Below are positions 51,263 to 59,357 of a DNA stretch of 64,000 nucleotides, in pieces. The stretch comes from G963662655 sp963666875 (GTDB taxonomy: Bacteria; Cloacimonadota; Cloacimonadia; Cloacimonadales; JAIOQZ01), in assembly GCA_963666875.2 (NCBI GenBank), contig CAXXPU010000020.1:38655-102654 (forward strand). Reading direction: 5' to 3'. The notes below the pieces were generated by a model. That model had not been told where the DNA came from and did no database searches. It worked only from the letters and a program-made list of their open reading frames with translations. The position numbers and the translations under genes are program-made. Every line of letters starts with the position of its first letter. Position 1 is the first letter of the stretch.

Positions 51263-51340
51263 TGGTCGGGGTGAGAGGATTTGAACCTCCGACACCTGGT
51301 TCCCAAAACCAGTGCGCTAACCGGGCTGCGCTACACCCCG
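51263..51340 (-). tRNA. tRNA-Pro (anticodon TGG)
   Basis: On the minus strand the acceptor CGGGGTG pairs with CACCCCG. The anticodon stem CTGGT/ACCAG holds loop TTTGGGA, giving anticodon TGG. The T arm has GGTTCAAATCC and CCA is encoded. It lies 46 bp from tRNA-Val on the same strand. Confidence 0.95.
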
Positions 51341-51402
51341 ACGATGCATGACAGGTTTCTCGACGGGATCACGGTGTCAATAAAAAAGATACCCTGAATC
51401 AC

Positions 51403-51408
51403 TTGACG
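51403..51408 (+). promoter_or_regulatory. -35 box of the 51449 gene
   Basis: TTGACG, then 17 nt and ATGATG as possible -10, before the AAGGAGG and ATG at 51449. Confidence 0.4.
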
Positions 51409-51448
51409 ACCAAATCCATATCGCAATGATGGCAGGAAGGAGGTGTCC

Positions 51449-52114
51449 ATGCTGTTAGATGAAAATAGCCTCGCAAAGACGATCGACAACGTCAATGACG
51501 CTCTCTTCTGGAAGAAACCGATCAGCAGTAATGAAAGAAAAGCCGTATCGGGATGGATCTCGGATCGTTTCGCCAAACCAGGATCCTATCGTGGACTCTT
51601 CGCACCGACGGATTTCGATTACCGGAATGGTATCAAGCTCTACACAGGCGAAAAGGTGTCTTCTGGCGCCGGTACCGCACACATCCTGAGCGAGGAGGCC
51701 GGGCGCGCTTTGCTACTCCTCGGAAGCGATATCAACGAAGATGTCCGGCAAACCCTGCTGTCGATGCTGAGTGAAAGAGACACGCCGAAACAACCATGGG
51801 GCCTGTGGTGCTGTGGAACTTGCTCTGCATCTTTGTGGCGGCACCTTGCAGCCGGCGGCGGAGATCGTCAGGAACAGCGGATGATCAACGGACTGAAGGA
51901 CATCGAACGCTTTCGATTGATGAACGGACGCTGGAAACGCTATCCCTTCTACTACACCATCCTGGCGCTGACCGAGATGAATGTCGCACTTGCACGGGAC
52001 GAACTGCGTTTCGCCGGCAATGCCATGGAACGCGCAGTCGTGAGACTGCGGGACCGCGACGAATATGAAGTACGGAAAAAGGAGCTGCTCGGACGAGCTT
52101 TGGAAATGATATGA
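51449..52114 (+). CDS. All-helical protein of unknown function
   Basis: A 221-residue protein, start behind AAGGAGG. Helical segments are followed by PWGLWCCGTCSASLWRHL, which contains three close cysteines and could bind a metal. GRWKRYPFYYTILALTEMNVAL resembles helix-turn-helix units of alpha/alpha toroids, and may be distantly related to the protein at 48154. No family is recognised. The stop overlaps the next ATG by 4 bases (ATGA), so translational coupling with the lipoprotein is likely. Confidence 0.6.
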   Translation: MLLDENSLAKTIDNVNDALFWKKPISSNERKAVSGWISDRFAKPGSYRGLFAPTDFDYRNGIKLYTGEKVSSGAGTAHILSEEAGRALLLLGSDINEDVRQTLLSMLSERDTPKQPWGLWCCGTCSASLWRHLAAGGGDRQEQRMINGLKDIERFRLMNGRWKRYPFYYTILALTEMNVALARDELRFAGNAMERAVVRLRDRDEYEVRKKELLGRALEMI

Positions 52115-52536
52115 AGTGGTTCTACTATGTAATCCTATTGATGGTCATCGTCGGCTGCACAGGCGAGAAAGACCGGACCGAATACATCAACCCTCTGGAC
52201 AGCGAACCGGGTGTCGTCGCTGCGAAGGAATGGCTGAAGCTGATCGATAGTGAGGAATTCGGAACAAGCTGGGATCAGGCGTCACTACTCGTTAAAGATA
52301 CGGTCACGCGCGATGAGTGGATCATGACCATGAACAGTCTGACGAAACAATATGCAATGCGAGTGGATCGGAAGACCGACGGCGTCACGTGGCTGACGGT
52401 ACTGCCCGGCGCGCCGGAAAGCGATTACTGCGAGGTCCGGTTTTTTTCTGAAATGGACGGCAGAGAAGTCCACGAGACCATCACGATGCAGAAAGCGGAT
52501 GAGGAATGGCTCGTGGCGGGGTATTTCATTCGGTAG
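52111..52536 (+). CDS. Small lipoprotein, DUF4019-like
   Basis: A 141-residue protein with signal peptide and lipobox (VIVGC). The mature part includes AAKEWLKLIDSEEFGTSWDQAS and a C-terminal YCEVRFFSEMDGREVHETITM, the pattern of DUF4019/NTF2-like lipoproteins. Function unknown. Its 3' end overlaps the convergent lipoprotein gene by 11 bases. Confidence 0.75.
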   Translation: MKWFYYVILLMVIVGCTGEKDRTEYINPLDSEPGVVAAKEWLKLIDSEEFGTSWDQASLLVKDTVTRDEWIMTMNSLTKQYAMRVDRKTDGVTWLTVLPGAPESDYCEVRFFSEMDGREVHETITMQKADEEWLVAGYFIR

Positions 52537-53086
52537 GTTCTTCCGGAAGCGGTTCGGTGTGATAGGGATAGAAACGCTGGATCACAAAGCCTGAGACATT
52601 GACGACAGGAATAACCACCTCCGGATATCCGGGCGCATTATCCAGCTCTTCATACTTCACTTCGAGGCTGAAGTTAACGATCGCGTTACCGCCCATCAAG
52701 CTGGCCTTTCGATAGGCATGATCGAGGATGGCTTGATAGTCGATTTCCTTTATATCCCAGCAATAATAGGTAACCGTTTTAACACCTGCATTTCTGGCTT
52801 CTTCTGTCGGCTCGTTGAGATTCTTGATCACCATGTCCGCTTCGACATTGTATTTGAATTCGAGGATACCGATCGAATTGTACTTACCGCTATAACTGCG
52901 CGGTGTGAATAGAAATCCTTTTTCGGTATAGGAACTGAAATCGAGAAGGAATGTCCGGAATTCCTGTGGTACATGCATGAGGACGGGAACACCCTCTTGA
53001 TCCGGGATGCGATCCGCTACACATCCCAGAAGCAAAATCGTGATTAGTAAAGTCGAGACAAGTTGTATCCGTCTATCGAACGACAT
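52526..53086 (-). CDS. Lipoprotein of unknown function
   Basis: A 186-residue protein; ATG 53086 is used because it begins MSFDRRIQLVSTLLITILLLGC, a lipoprotein signal ending in LGC, with AGGAAA upstream. It carries TYYCWDIKEIDYQAILDHAYRKASLMGGNAIVNF, a pattern like YbjQ/heavy-metal-binding proteins' ALxxAKxxAxxxGANAI motif. This similarity is tentative. Its promoter (TTGACA near 53141) lies upstream. Confidence 0.65.
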   Translation of the reverse strand: MSFDRRIQLVSTLLITILLLGCVADRIPDQEGVPVLMHVPQEFRTFLLDFSSYTEKGFLFTPRSYSGKYNSIGILEFKYNVEADMVIKNLNEPTEEARNAGVKTVTYYCWDIKEIDYQAILDHAYRKASLMGGNAIVNFSLEVKYEELDNAPGYPEVVIPVVNVSGFVIQRFYPYHTEPLPEEPTE

Positions 53087-53263
53087 CGAATTTCCTATTC
53101 CTTCACTTGAATTAAGGTGAATTCGACGGCTTGAAATGGAATCTGTCAAGCTTTTCAATTAACGGATGTTATAACCATGCCTCCGATAACAATTCCGTAA
53201 TTTTCCAAATATTAAATGCGAAGCACTATCCTTAAATCGTTCTGAAAAACCTTAATCGCTCTT

Positions 53264-53605
53264 CTATCTTTCTGCCCGAACTTTATCCAACACAACCTTA
53301 CTATCGGGCACGAACTCGAAGAATTTTTCCAGCTTCTCGCAGATGTAGTCGTCGCATACACCGCAGTTTTCGATGCCGCGCTCGACAGCGCAAAGCCTGA
53401 TCTCGCACACATTGCAATGGCTGAAAAGGACTTCCCCGTTCTGGCAGCTCAGGCAGTTGATGTTCTCCGGCGCGATATCGACATTGAACATCTTCGACCA
53501 CTCTTCCGAGACTTGAGCTCGCAGTTCGTTGTCATTGGCAAGCGTCGCCTTGTAAGCGCCACAATCACTGCAAATTAATCCGCATTTTGCAATTATTTGT
53601 TCCAT
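53264..53605 (-). CDS. Cysteine-rich DUF3795-like protein
   Basis: A 113-residue protein with CGLICSDCGAY at the N-terminus, CLSCQNGE, HCNVCEIRLCA and CGVCDDYICEKL. The four cysteine pairs suggest a metal or iron-sulfur site. The DUF3795 family is widespread in anaerobes. Start is behind GGGGGAATC. Function unknown. Confidence 0.8.
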   Translation of the reverse strand: MEQIIAKCGLICSDCGAYKATLANDNELRAQVSEEWSKMFNVDIAPENINCLSCQNGEVLFSHCNVCEIRLCAVERGIENCGVCDDYICEKLEKFFEFVPDSKVVLDKVRAER

Positions 53606-53619
53606 GATTCCCCCGGTTA

Positions 53620-54531
53620 TCAGTTTATTTCGTTTAGAATTCTATTGAGTACGATTCCAGCTTCACCAGCCATCACCTGACAGGTTCCCACGCGCTCGTG
53701 TCCCCCGCCGCCGAACTGAAGCAACATCGAACCGACATTGACCGTCGAACTTCGGTTGATCGTGCTGTGACCGACCGAGATCATCACGAGTTGACGATCG
53801 CGCGAATCGACGAGCCGTACCGAAACATTCTGTTCCGGGTACAGCACATACTCGATGAAGCGATTGCCGGTCGGGATGTCGTGAATACCCCTGAAATCGA
53901 GGACGATCGCGTCTCCCTCGGTACGGGCATGCTCCAGGATGAAATTCTTGTATACCTCGATCTGCTCGCGATAAACGTCGATCCGTTCGAGGAAGTCGGG
54001 CGATCCGAGGATCTCTTCGATCGACTGGTTGCGTAACCTGGAGGGCAGCGACTTCATCAGCTCGAAGTTGCTGATCCGGAATGTCCGCTGATAACCGAAT
54101 CCGGTCCGTGGATCCGCGATAAATGCCAGCATCATCCAGCCCTGCGGATCGAGGATGTCTTCGCGGGTGTAGTTCCCGCTGTCGGCTTTATCGACGGCAT
54201 CGATCATTTCAGCGAAGCGCTCCAGCTTGATCCGATGCTTCAGTAAGAAGTAGTCGTAGATGACTCTCGCGCAGCTCGGTTTGTTCTCACTCGCACCATC
54301 GAACTCGAAATCGATCTTCTGCCGCTCGTGCTCGCTCATGTGGTGGTCAAACCACATCCCGCAGCCTTTTCCATACGGCACATTGGCAAGGATATCGTTG
54401 CTCGTGATCGGTATCTTGTTATCCTGAATATCTTTCGGATGCGTATAGTGAATCTCGTCGATCAATCCGAGTTCTTCCAGCAGGGCGGCACAGGCAAGCC
54501 CGTCGAAATCGGAACGTGTTATCAGTCTCAT
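53620..54531 (-). CDS. DHH-family phosphoesterase (exopolyphosphatase-like/NrnA-like)
   Basis: A protein of 303 residues; ATG 54531 follows GGAGGA. It has the N-terminal SDFDGLACAAL, the diagnostic WFDHHMSEHE (DHH), VDKADSGNY and a DHHA1-like C-terminal GGGGHERVGTC. It is likely to hydrolyse short oligonucleotides or cyclic dinucleotide products in the cytoplasm. It precedes the DUF3795 gene by 14 bp. Confidence 0.87.
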   Translation of the reverse strand: MRLITRSDFDGLACAALLEELGLIDEIHYTHPKDIQDNKIPITSNDILANVPYGKGCGMWFDHHMSEHERQKIDFEFDGASENKPSCARVIYDYFLLKHRIKLERFAEMIDAVDKADSGNYTREDILDPQGWMMLAFIADPRTGFGYQRTFRISNFELMKSLPSRLRNQSIEEILGSPDFLERIDVYREQIEVYKNFILEHARTEGDAIVLDFRGIHDIPTGNRFIEYVLYPEQNVSVRLVDSRDRQLVMISVGHSTINRSSTVNVGSMLLQFGGGGHERVGTCQVMAGEAGIVLNRILNEIN

Positions 54532-54695
54532 GCTTCCTCCGTTTCGCATAATATCTCATTATTGTAATCATGAAGAACCCGATCGATTCGTCCAGAAAAA
54601 AATGTGAATACAAAATAAAAAAGAGAATCGCACCCGGGAAAAGGAAGATTGACAGAATGAAATCCCTCCTGATAGTTCGATTCTGGAGGAATATT

Positions 54696-55577
54696 ATGAA
54701 AATCCGCAACAAGAAATACGTAGTGATGTTTTCGTTACTGCTGCTCGTTCCGATGCTCTTTGGGCAATCGAAAGGCTTCTTCTGGGAAGTGAAATCCGAC
54801 AAGACCACCGTGTATCTGCTCGGGTCGATCCACGTTGCCAAAGAGGACTTTTATCCCATGCAGGCGAAGATTGAGAACGCCTTCGAAGCCTCGGACAGCC
54901 TGGTAGTCGAAGCGGACCTCGACAGCCAGAACCAGAGCACCATCCAGCAGACAATGATCCAGATGGCATCCTATCCCTATGGGGAATCGATCAAGGACCA
55001 CCTTTCCTACGAAACGCTGAGTCTGCTGCGCAATCGCCTGACCGAATACGGAATGAATCTCGCGTCCATGCAGATGTTCAAGCCGTGGCTTGTCTCCATG
55101 ACCATCCAGATGCAGGAGATCGCGAAGGCCGGCTTCACCTCGGAGCACGGCATCGACCTCTACTTCATGAACAAGGCGCGCCGCACGGGTAAGGGCATCA
55201 TCGAGTTAGAAGGATTACTCTACCAGATCGAGCTATTCAATTCATTCCCCGATTCGCTACAGGAGCTCAGCTTGCTCGACGCACTCACGACCCAAACCGA
55301 AATCTATCAGAATATCGACCGTGTCGGACAAGCATGGAAGGACGGCGATACGCAAGCCATACAGGATCTGTTCCTCAAGGACATCAACGATCCGAAAATG
55401 AAACCGCTGTATGAGACCGTGCTGTATGGACGGCACCCCGGCATGATCGAGAAGATCGAGCGCTTCCTGAATTCCGACAAGACCTACTTCGTCGTGGTCG
55501 GCGTCGGGCACATGATCGGAGATCGAGGATTAGTTGAAATGCTTCAGGATCGCGGATACGAAGTGAAACGGATGTAG
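54696..55577 (+). CDS. TraB/GumN-family exported protein
   Basis: A 293-residue protein. ATG 54696 has GGAGG upstream and gives a signal peptide (MFSLLLLVPMLFGQS); longer in-frame starts lack this support. It contains the family blocks TVYLLGSIHVAKEDFYP and FVVVGVGHMIGDRGLVEML, and EHGIDLYFMNKA. TraB/GumN (Tiki-like) proteins may be metalloproteases; the paired GxxH elements would bind metal. TTGACA at 54649-54654 with ATAGTT 17 nt on is its promoter. Confidence 0.85.
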   Translation: MKIRNKKYVVMFSLLLLVPMLFGQSKGFFWEVKSDKTTVYLLGSIHVAKEDFYPMQAKIENAFEASDSLVVEADLDSQNQSTIQQTMIQMASYPYGESIKDHLSYETLSLLRNRLTEYGMNLASMQMFKPWLVSMTIQMQEIAKAGFTSEHGIDLYFMNKARRTGKGIIELEGLLYQIELFNSFPDSLQELSLLDALTTQTEIYQNIDRVGQAWKDGDTQAIQDLFLKDINDPKMKPLYETVLYGRHPGMIEKIERFLNSDKTYFVVVGVGHMIGDRGLVEMLQDRGYEVKRM

Positions 55578-55605
55578 ATGGTTACCTGTTGGTGTCGTCG
55601 CACCA

Positions 55606-56930
55606 GTTTTTGGGTACTGTCCCTTTAAGTGTGTCTTGAACCTTCAAGGTATACAATCTCATTCAGTATTTATTTGGAAAGAGTTTCGTGTCAAACTTGA
55701 AATTATAGATCGGATACTTTCGGTATCGATCAGACTTATCCATAGCAACTTTCGAAAGCAGCAGCAATGCCGACTCCTCCGTCGGCATTGAGTTTCTGAT
55801 CTTCAATACCCGTCGGAAGCTTTTGTGCAAACGTTCCACCCAGTTCGTCGTATAGATCATTCCTCTGATACGGTAATCATATTGTAGATAGGTGAAGTAA
55901 TACGTCATCTCGTGTCGATTCTTCAGCCTTTTGATATATGGGTATTTCGATCCCCATTTGACACAGAAAGTTTCGAATCTGTCACTCGCTTCCTCCCGGG
56001 AAAAGGTGGGATCCGATATGTTGAACACCTCACGTAAATCTGCCGCAACTTCCTCCTTATGGTCATGACGAACATGGTTGAGAATATTTCGTTTCAGGTG
56101 GACGACACACTTCTGCAAATCAGCTTCAGGATAGACACGAGCAATGCTGTTCTCAAGACCATTGATACCATCAGCGATGATGAGGTCTGTTGTCTCCAAA
56201 CCTCTTGCCTTAAGGTTTTGCAGCAGAGACGCCCACCCCGAAGCGGATTCCTGGGGGATATTCTCGATTGCAAGGATATCTCGACTCATATCTTCCTGCA
56301 GACCGATCACGGTATAGATTGCTTCACTCTCGACCTTTCCTGCCCTTCTGATATGGGTAAACAGAGCATCCACGATTAAAACAGGATATCGCCTTTGCAG
56401 AAGACGGTCACGCCACTGCTGAAGCTCTTCTGAGAAGGACTGCGTGATTCGACTGATACTGGATTTGCTGTAGTTCTTACCGTAAATACTTTCGAAAACG
56501 TCACTTACATCTCGTGTCGATAAACCCTTGCTGTAAAGGTTGAAAGCAAGCTCGTGGAGCTCATTCTCCTGATTGCGCAATACGCTCAGGATTACCGGGT
56601 AAAAATGCCCAAGACGATCACGTGGAATCCGTAGCGACAAGGAACCCCAAACTCCGCTCGCAGAGCCTGCTCGGTAACCATTTCCTTTGTTATTCATATC
56701 GGACGCAAGGCGTAAAAACTCGTTTCTCTCCAATTTCATTAGACAATTGCAAAACGTTTGATAGACTTGGTTAAGACCATGCTTGTTGAGAGCTGTGTCG
56801 ACGATTTGCTCTATTTGTGGGAGCGAAAAGTTCATGAGAACCTCCTTGGTTTTGTTTGCCAATTTAACCTTGGAGGTTCTTGCTCTTTTTTGTCAATCAG
56901 ACACACTACTTGGGACGGTACCAGTTTTTG
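55606..56930 (-). mobile_element. IS256-family insertion sequence with 8-bp target duplication
   Basis: The IS spans 55614-56922 (1309 bp), flanked by AGTTTTTG at 55606-55613 and 56923-56930. Termini GGTACTGTCCC and GGGACGGTACC are imperfect inverted repeats, extended by a shared GTGTGTCT. It is intact and carries one transposase gene. It inserted at the edge of a GTAGGGGCAGG repeat, so it is younger than that repeat. Confidence 0.92.
55663..56835 (-). CDS. IS256/Mutator-family transposase
   Basis: A 390-residue protein; ATG 56835 is preceded by GGAGG. Candidate catalytic residues: Asp in LIVDALFTHIRR, Asp in LIIADGINGLE and Glu in TNWVERLHKSFRRVL (the DDE triad of the family). It also has CVVHLKRNI and the CNCLMKLERNEFL N-terminal DNA-binding region. 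Full length, no frameshift. It catalyses movement of the surrounding IS. Confidence 0.95.
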   Translation of the reverse strand: MNFSLPQIEQIVDTALNKHGLNQVYQTFCNCLMKLERNEFLRLASDMNNKGNGYRAGSASGVWGSLSLRIPRDRLGHFYPVILSVLRNQENELHELAFNLYSKGLSTRDVSDVFESIYGKNYSKSSISRITQSFSEELQQWRDRLLQRRYPVLIVDALFTHIRRAGKVESEAIYTVIGLQEDMSRDILAIENIPQESASGWASLLQNLKARGLETTDLIIADGINGLENSIARVYPEADLQKCVVHLKRNILNHVRHDHKEEVAADLREVFNISDPTFSREEASDRFETFCVKWGSKYPYIKRLKNRHEMTYYFTYLQYDYRIRGMIYTTNWVERLHKSFRRVLKIRNSMPTEESALLLLSKVAMDKSDRYRKYPIYNFKFDTKLFPNKY

Positions 56931-57036
56931 TAGGGGCAGGCCTCTGTGTCTGCCCATCTCTTTTTCTGAAATTGCCCTAGCCCTCAATGAATGGGGAGAA
57001 AATAGAAAAGGGCAGACACAGAGGCCTGCCCCTATA
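56930..57036. repeat. GTAGGGGCAGG foldback repeat, copy 3
   Basis: The left arm (GTAGGGGCAGGCCTCTGTGT from 56930) and the right arm, GGGCAGACACAGAGGCCTGC at 57010-57029, are complements. The interior has TCAATGAATGGGGAGAAAA, the inverse of the interior of the copy at 6974. Confidence 0.8.
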
Positions 57037-57060
57037 GCAATTTTTCCATATACTGGTTGA

Positions 57061-58302
57061 TTATTTCAATTCATCGAACACCGAACGAATGATCTGAACG
57101 CATTCGTCGAGCTGTTCCTTCGTAATGACCAGCGGCGGCGCCAGACGGATGATGTGACGATGAGTCGGCTTACAGAGGAGTCCTTTCTCTTTGAGCTTCA
57201 GGCAAACATCCCATGCTTCCACGCCGTTCGTCGGCTTCACGATGATCGCGTTGAGAAGACCTTTTCCGCGAACCAGTTCGATCATGGGAGTATCGATCTT
57301 CCGGAGTTCTCCGCGCAGGTATTCGCCGAGTTCTTCTGCTTTCTCGGTGAGCTTCTCGTCGCGAACCACCTCGAGTGCAGCCTTGGCAACGACGCACGCC
57401 AGCGGGAATCCGCCGTAGGTCGAGCCATGCTCGCCCGGCTTGATCACCAGCATGATATCCTTGTTCGCAAGAACGGCCGACACCGGCAGCACGCCACCGG
57501 AGATCGCCTTGCCGAGTACGAGTATATCGGGCTTGACCTCTTCCCAATCGCTTGCAAGAAGCCGTCCCGTACGGGCAATACCGGTCTGGACTTCGTCGGA
57601 AACGAAGAGGACGTTGTATGCCTTGCAGATATTGTAGCACTTCTTAAGATAGCCTTTGTCGGGTACGTTTACGCCGGCTTCACCCTGAATTGGTTCCACG
57701 ATGAACGAGCAGACTTCGTCGCCGATCTCTTTCAGTACTGTTTCAAGCGCTTCAGGATTGTTGTAGGGTATCTTCACGATACCGGGCATGTACGGACCGA
57801 ATCCACCGTACGCGTCGGGATCCGTGGATGCCGAGATAACGGCCAGCGTTCTGCCGTGGAAATTCTCTTCGCAGAAGATGATCTTGGCTTTGTTCTCGGG
57901 GATCCCCTTCTTGACATAGCCCCATTTACGGCTGAGCTTCATCGCAGTCTCGACAGCTTCCACGCCGGTATTCATAGGGAGAACCATATCGTATCCGAAG
58001 TATTCGGTGATAAATTTTTCGTATTCGCCAAGCCGGTTGTTGAAAAAAGCCCTGGATGTGAGTGTCAATTCCTTAGCCTGATCGATGAGAGCCTGAATAA
58101 TCTTCGGGTGACAGTGACCCTGGTTCACTGCGGAATACGCCGAAAGGAAATCATAGTATTTTTTACCTTCAGGATCCCACACGCATGCGCCTTCGCCCTT
58201 CGCAATCACGACGGGCAGCGGGTGATAGTTGTGAGCGCCGTAGCGTTCTTCCAGTTCCATTGCTTCGGCGCTTGAGATGCGCCCGAATTCGAGTTCCGCC
58301 AT
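57061..58302 (-). CDS. rocD: Ornithine aminotransferase
   Basis: A 413-residue PLP enzyme, start ATG 58302 behind GGAGG. It has GAHNYHPLPVVI, YYDFLSAYSAVNQGHCHPKI, MNTGVEAVETAMKLSRKW, FHGRTLAVIS, EPIQGEAGVNVP, SDEVQTGIARTG and the PLP-lysine block LVLGKAISGGVLPVSAV. These match OAT, which converts ornithine and 2-oxoglutarate to glutamate-semialdehyde in arginine/proline metabolism. Confidence 0.95.
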   Translation of the reverse strand: MAELEFGRISSAEAMELEERYGAHNYHPLPVVIAKGEGACVWDPEGKKYYDFLSAYSAVNQGHCHPKIIQALIDQAKELTLTSRAFFNNRLGEYEKFITEYFGYDMVLPMNTGVEAVETAMKLSRKWGYVKKGIPENKAKIIFCEENFHGRTLAVISASTDPDAYGGFGPYMPGIVKIPYNNPEALETVLKEIGDEVCSFIVEPIQGEAGVNVPDKGYLKKCYNICKAYNVLFVSDEVQTGIARTGRLLASDWEEVKPDILVLGKAISGGVLPVSAVLANKDIMLVIKPGEHGSTYGGFPLACVVAKAALEVVRDEKLTEKAEELGEYLRGELRKIDTPMIELVRGKGLLNAIIVKPTNGVEAWDVCLKLKEKGLLCKPTHRHIIRLAPPLVITKEQLDECVQIIRSVFDELK

Positions 58303-58400
58303 TCGTTCCTCCATAGGTATGTAATTTGTAATCGCTAAATGCCAAAGCGGTTTAACTGTCAACGCATTTTTATCGGTGAATATCCCGGAAAATGAAATGC

Positions 58401-59354
58401 CTATTCCGTGTCGAGTCGATATTGGTTTCTGATGTAGGCGTCAAGCAATCTCGAAAGCTTTTCCGCGCCGATGTAGTTCAGGTGGTCGGCGTCGTAATAA
58501 TCCTCTGCAATGAACCGGTCGCTGTCAAAGAGGTTCAGGTAGGAACAGTTATCGTTTTTTTCCGCAAATGATCTTGATGTGTCGATGGTGATAGTCAAAA
58601 TCTCCGGATCGAGATTCGAGCTATTACGGTAAGTCTTGTAAGCAGGCATGGTTAGAAGAACGACATACACACCATGCTCATTGCTCCACTGCACTATATT
58701 ATCCAATGCTTCGATGTTTTCACGATAGATATCCTCGTACTGTCGTGAATGGATATCATAATCGGTGTGCCGTTTTGCGGCATCGTTGCCTGTCTCCAGT
58801 AAATCCTTGGAATCCTCCGGTCGGTAGGAGGTTCCCCAACCAAGATCTGAACACGCCAGATCCCGCTCGCCCATGAAATAATACTGAACGATGATCTCGA
58901 TGTTGAACTGCATTTTCCTCGCCAGAATTTCGAAACACTGGCTCAGCTTGTTCGAGGTCCGGATATCGTAATAAAGAGCATAGTTGTTCATTCGCCAGCC
59001 CTCGACACCTGCACCCAATTTGCCATATAATGTGAAAACTGAGATTGGTACGACGATCGTCTTAAGATTGTGCAGGCGATCTTCGTACTTCTTCAGAAGC
59101 AGATAATCGACATCCAGCGTCTGCGCCGGATGACCCAGATTAAATGTGTTATTATGGAAGTATTGCGGATTGACACCGAAAAATGTATGCGAGCTGCCCA
59201 TAACCAGCGTTTCGATCTCGCCCCCATGCTCGTTCAGATAGTCGTTCTTGTGCTTGTATATATTCGGTATTAACCGCAGAGTCAACTCCAGACCCATCGC
59301 GATAACGATGATCGGAAGGATGAACAGAATAATTTTTACGATAAACTTTTTCAT
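58401..59354 (-). CDS. SGNH-like accessory protein of an MBOAT O-acyltransferase (copy 2)
   Basis: A 317-residue protein with an N-terminal membrane anchor (FIVKIILFILPIIVIAMGLEL). The first block TLVMGSSHTFFGVNPQYF and the late block YYDADHLNYIGAEKLSRL carry the Ser and Asp-His pattern. It follows the second MBOAT gene by 3 nt. Same gene order as the pair at 16713-19142. A transferase or esterase on an envelope glycan is inferred. Confidence 0.72.
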   Translation of the reverse strand: MKKFIVKIILFILPIIVIAMGLELTLRLIPNIYKHKNDYLNEHGGEIETLVMGSSHTFFGVNPQYFHNNTFNLGHPAQTLDVDYLLLKKYEDRLHNLKTIVVPISVFTLYGKLGAGVEGWRMNNYALYYDIRTSNKLSQCFEILARKMQFNIEIIVQYYFMGERDLACSDLGWGTSYRPEDSKDLLETGNDAAKRHTDYDIHSRQYEDIYRENIEALDNIVQWSNEHGVYVVLLTMPAYKTYRNSSNLDPEILTITIDTSRSFAEKNDNCSYLNLFDSDRFIAEDYYDADHLNYIGAEKLSRLLDAYIRNQYRLDTE

Positions 59355-59357
59355 ACG

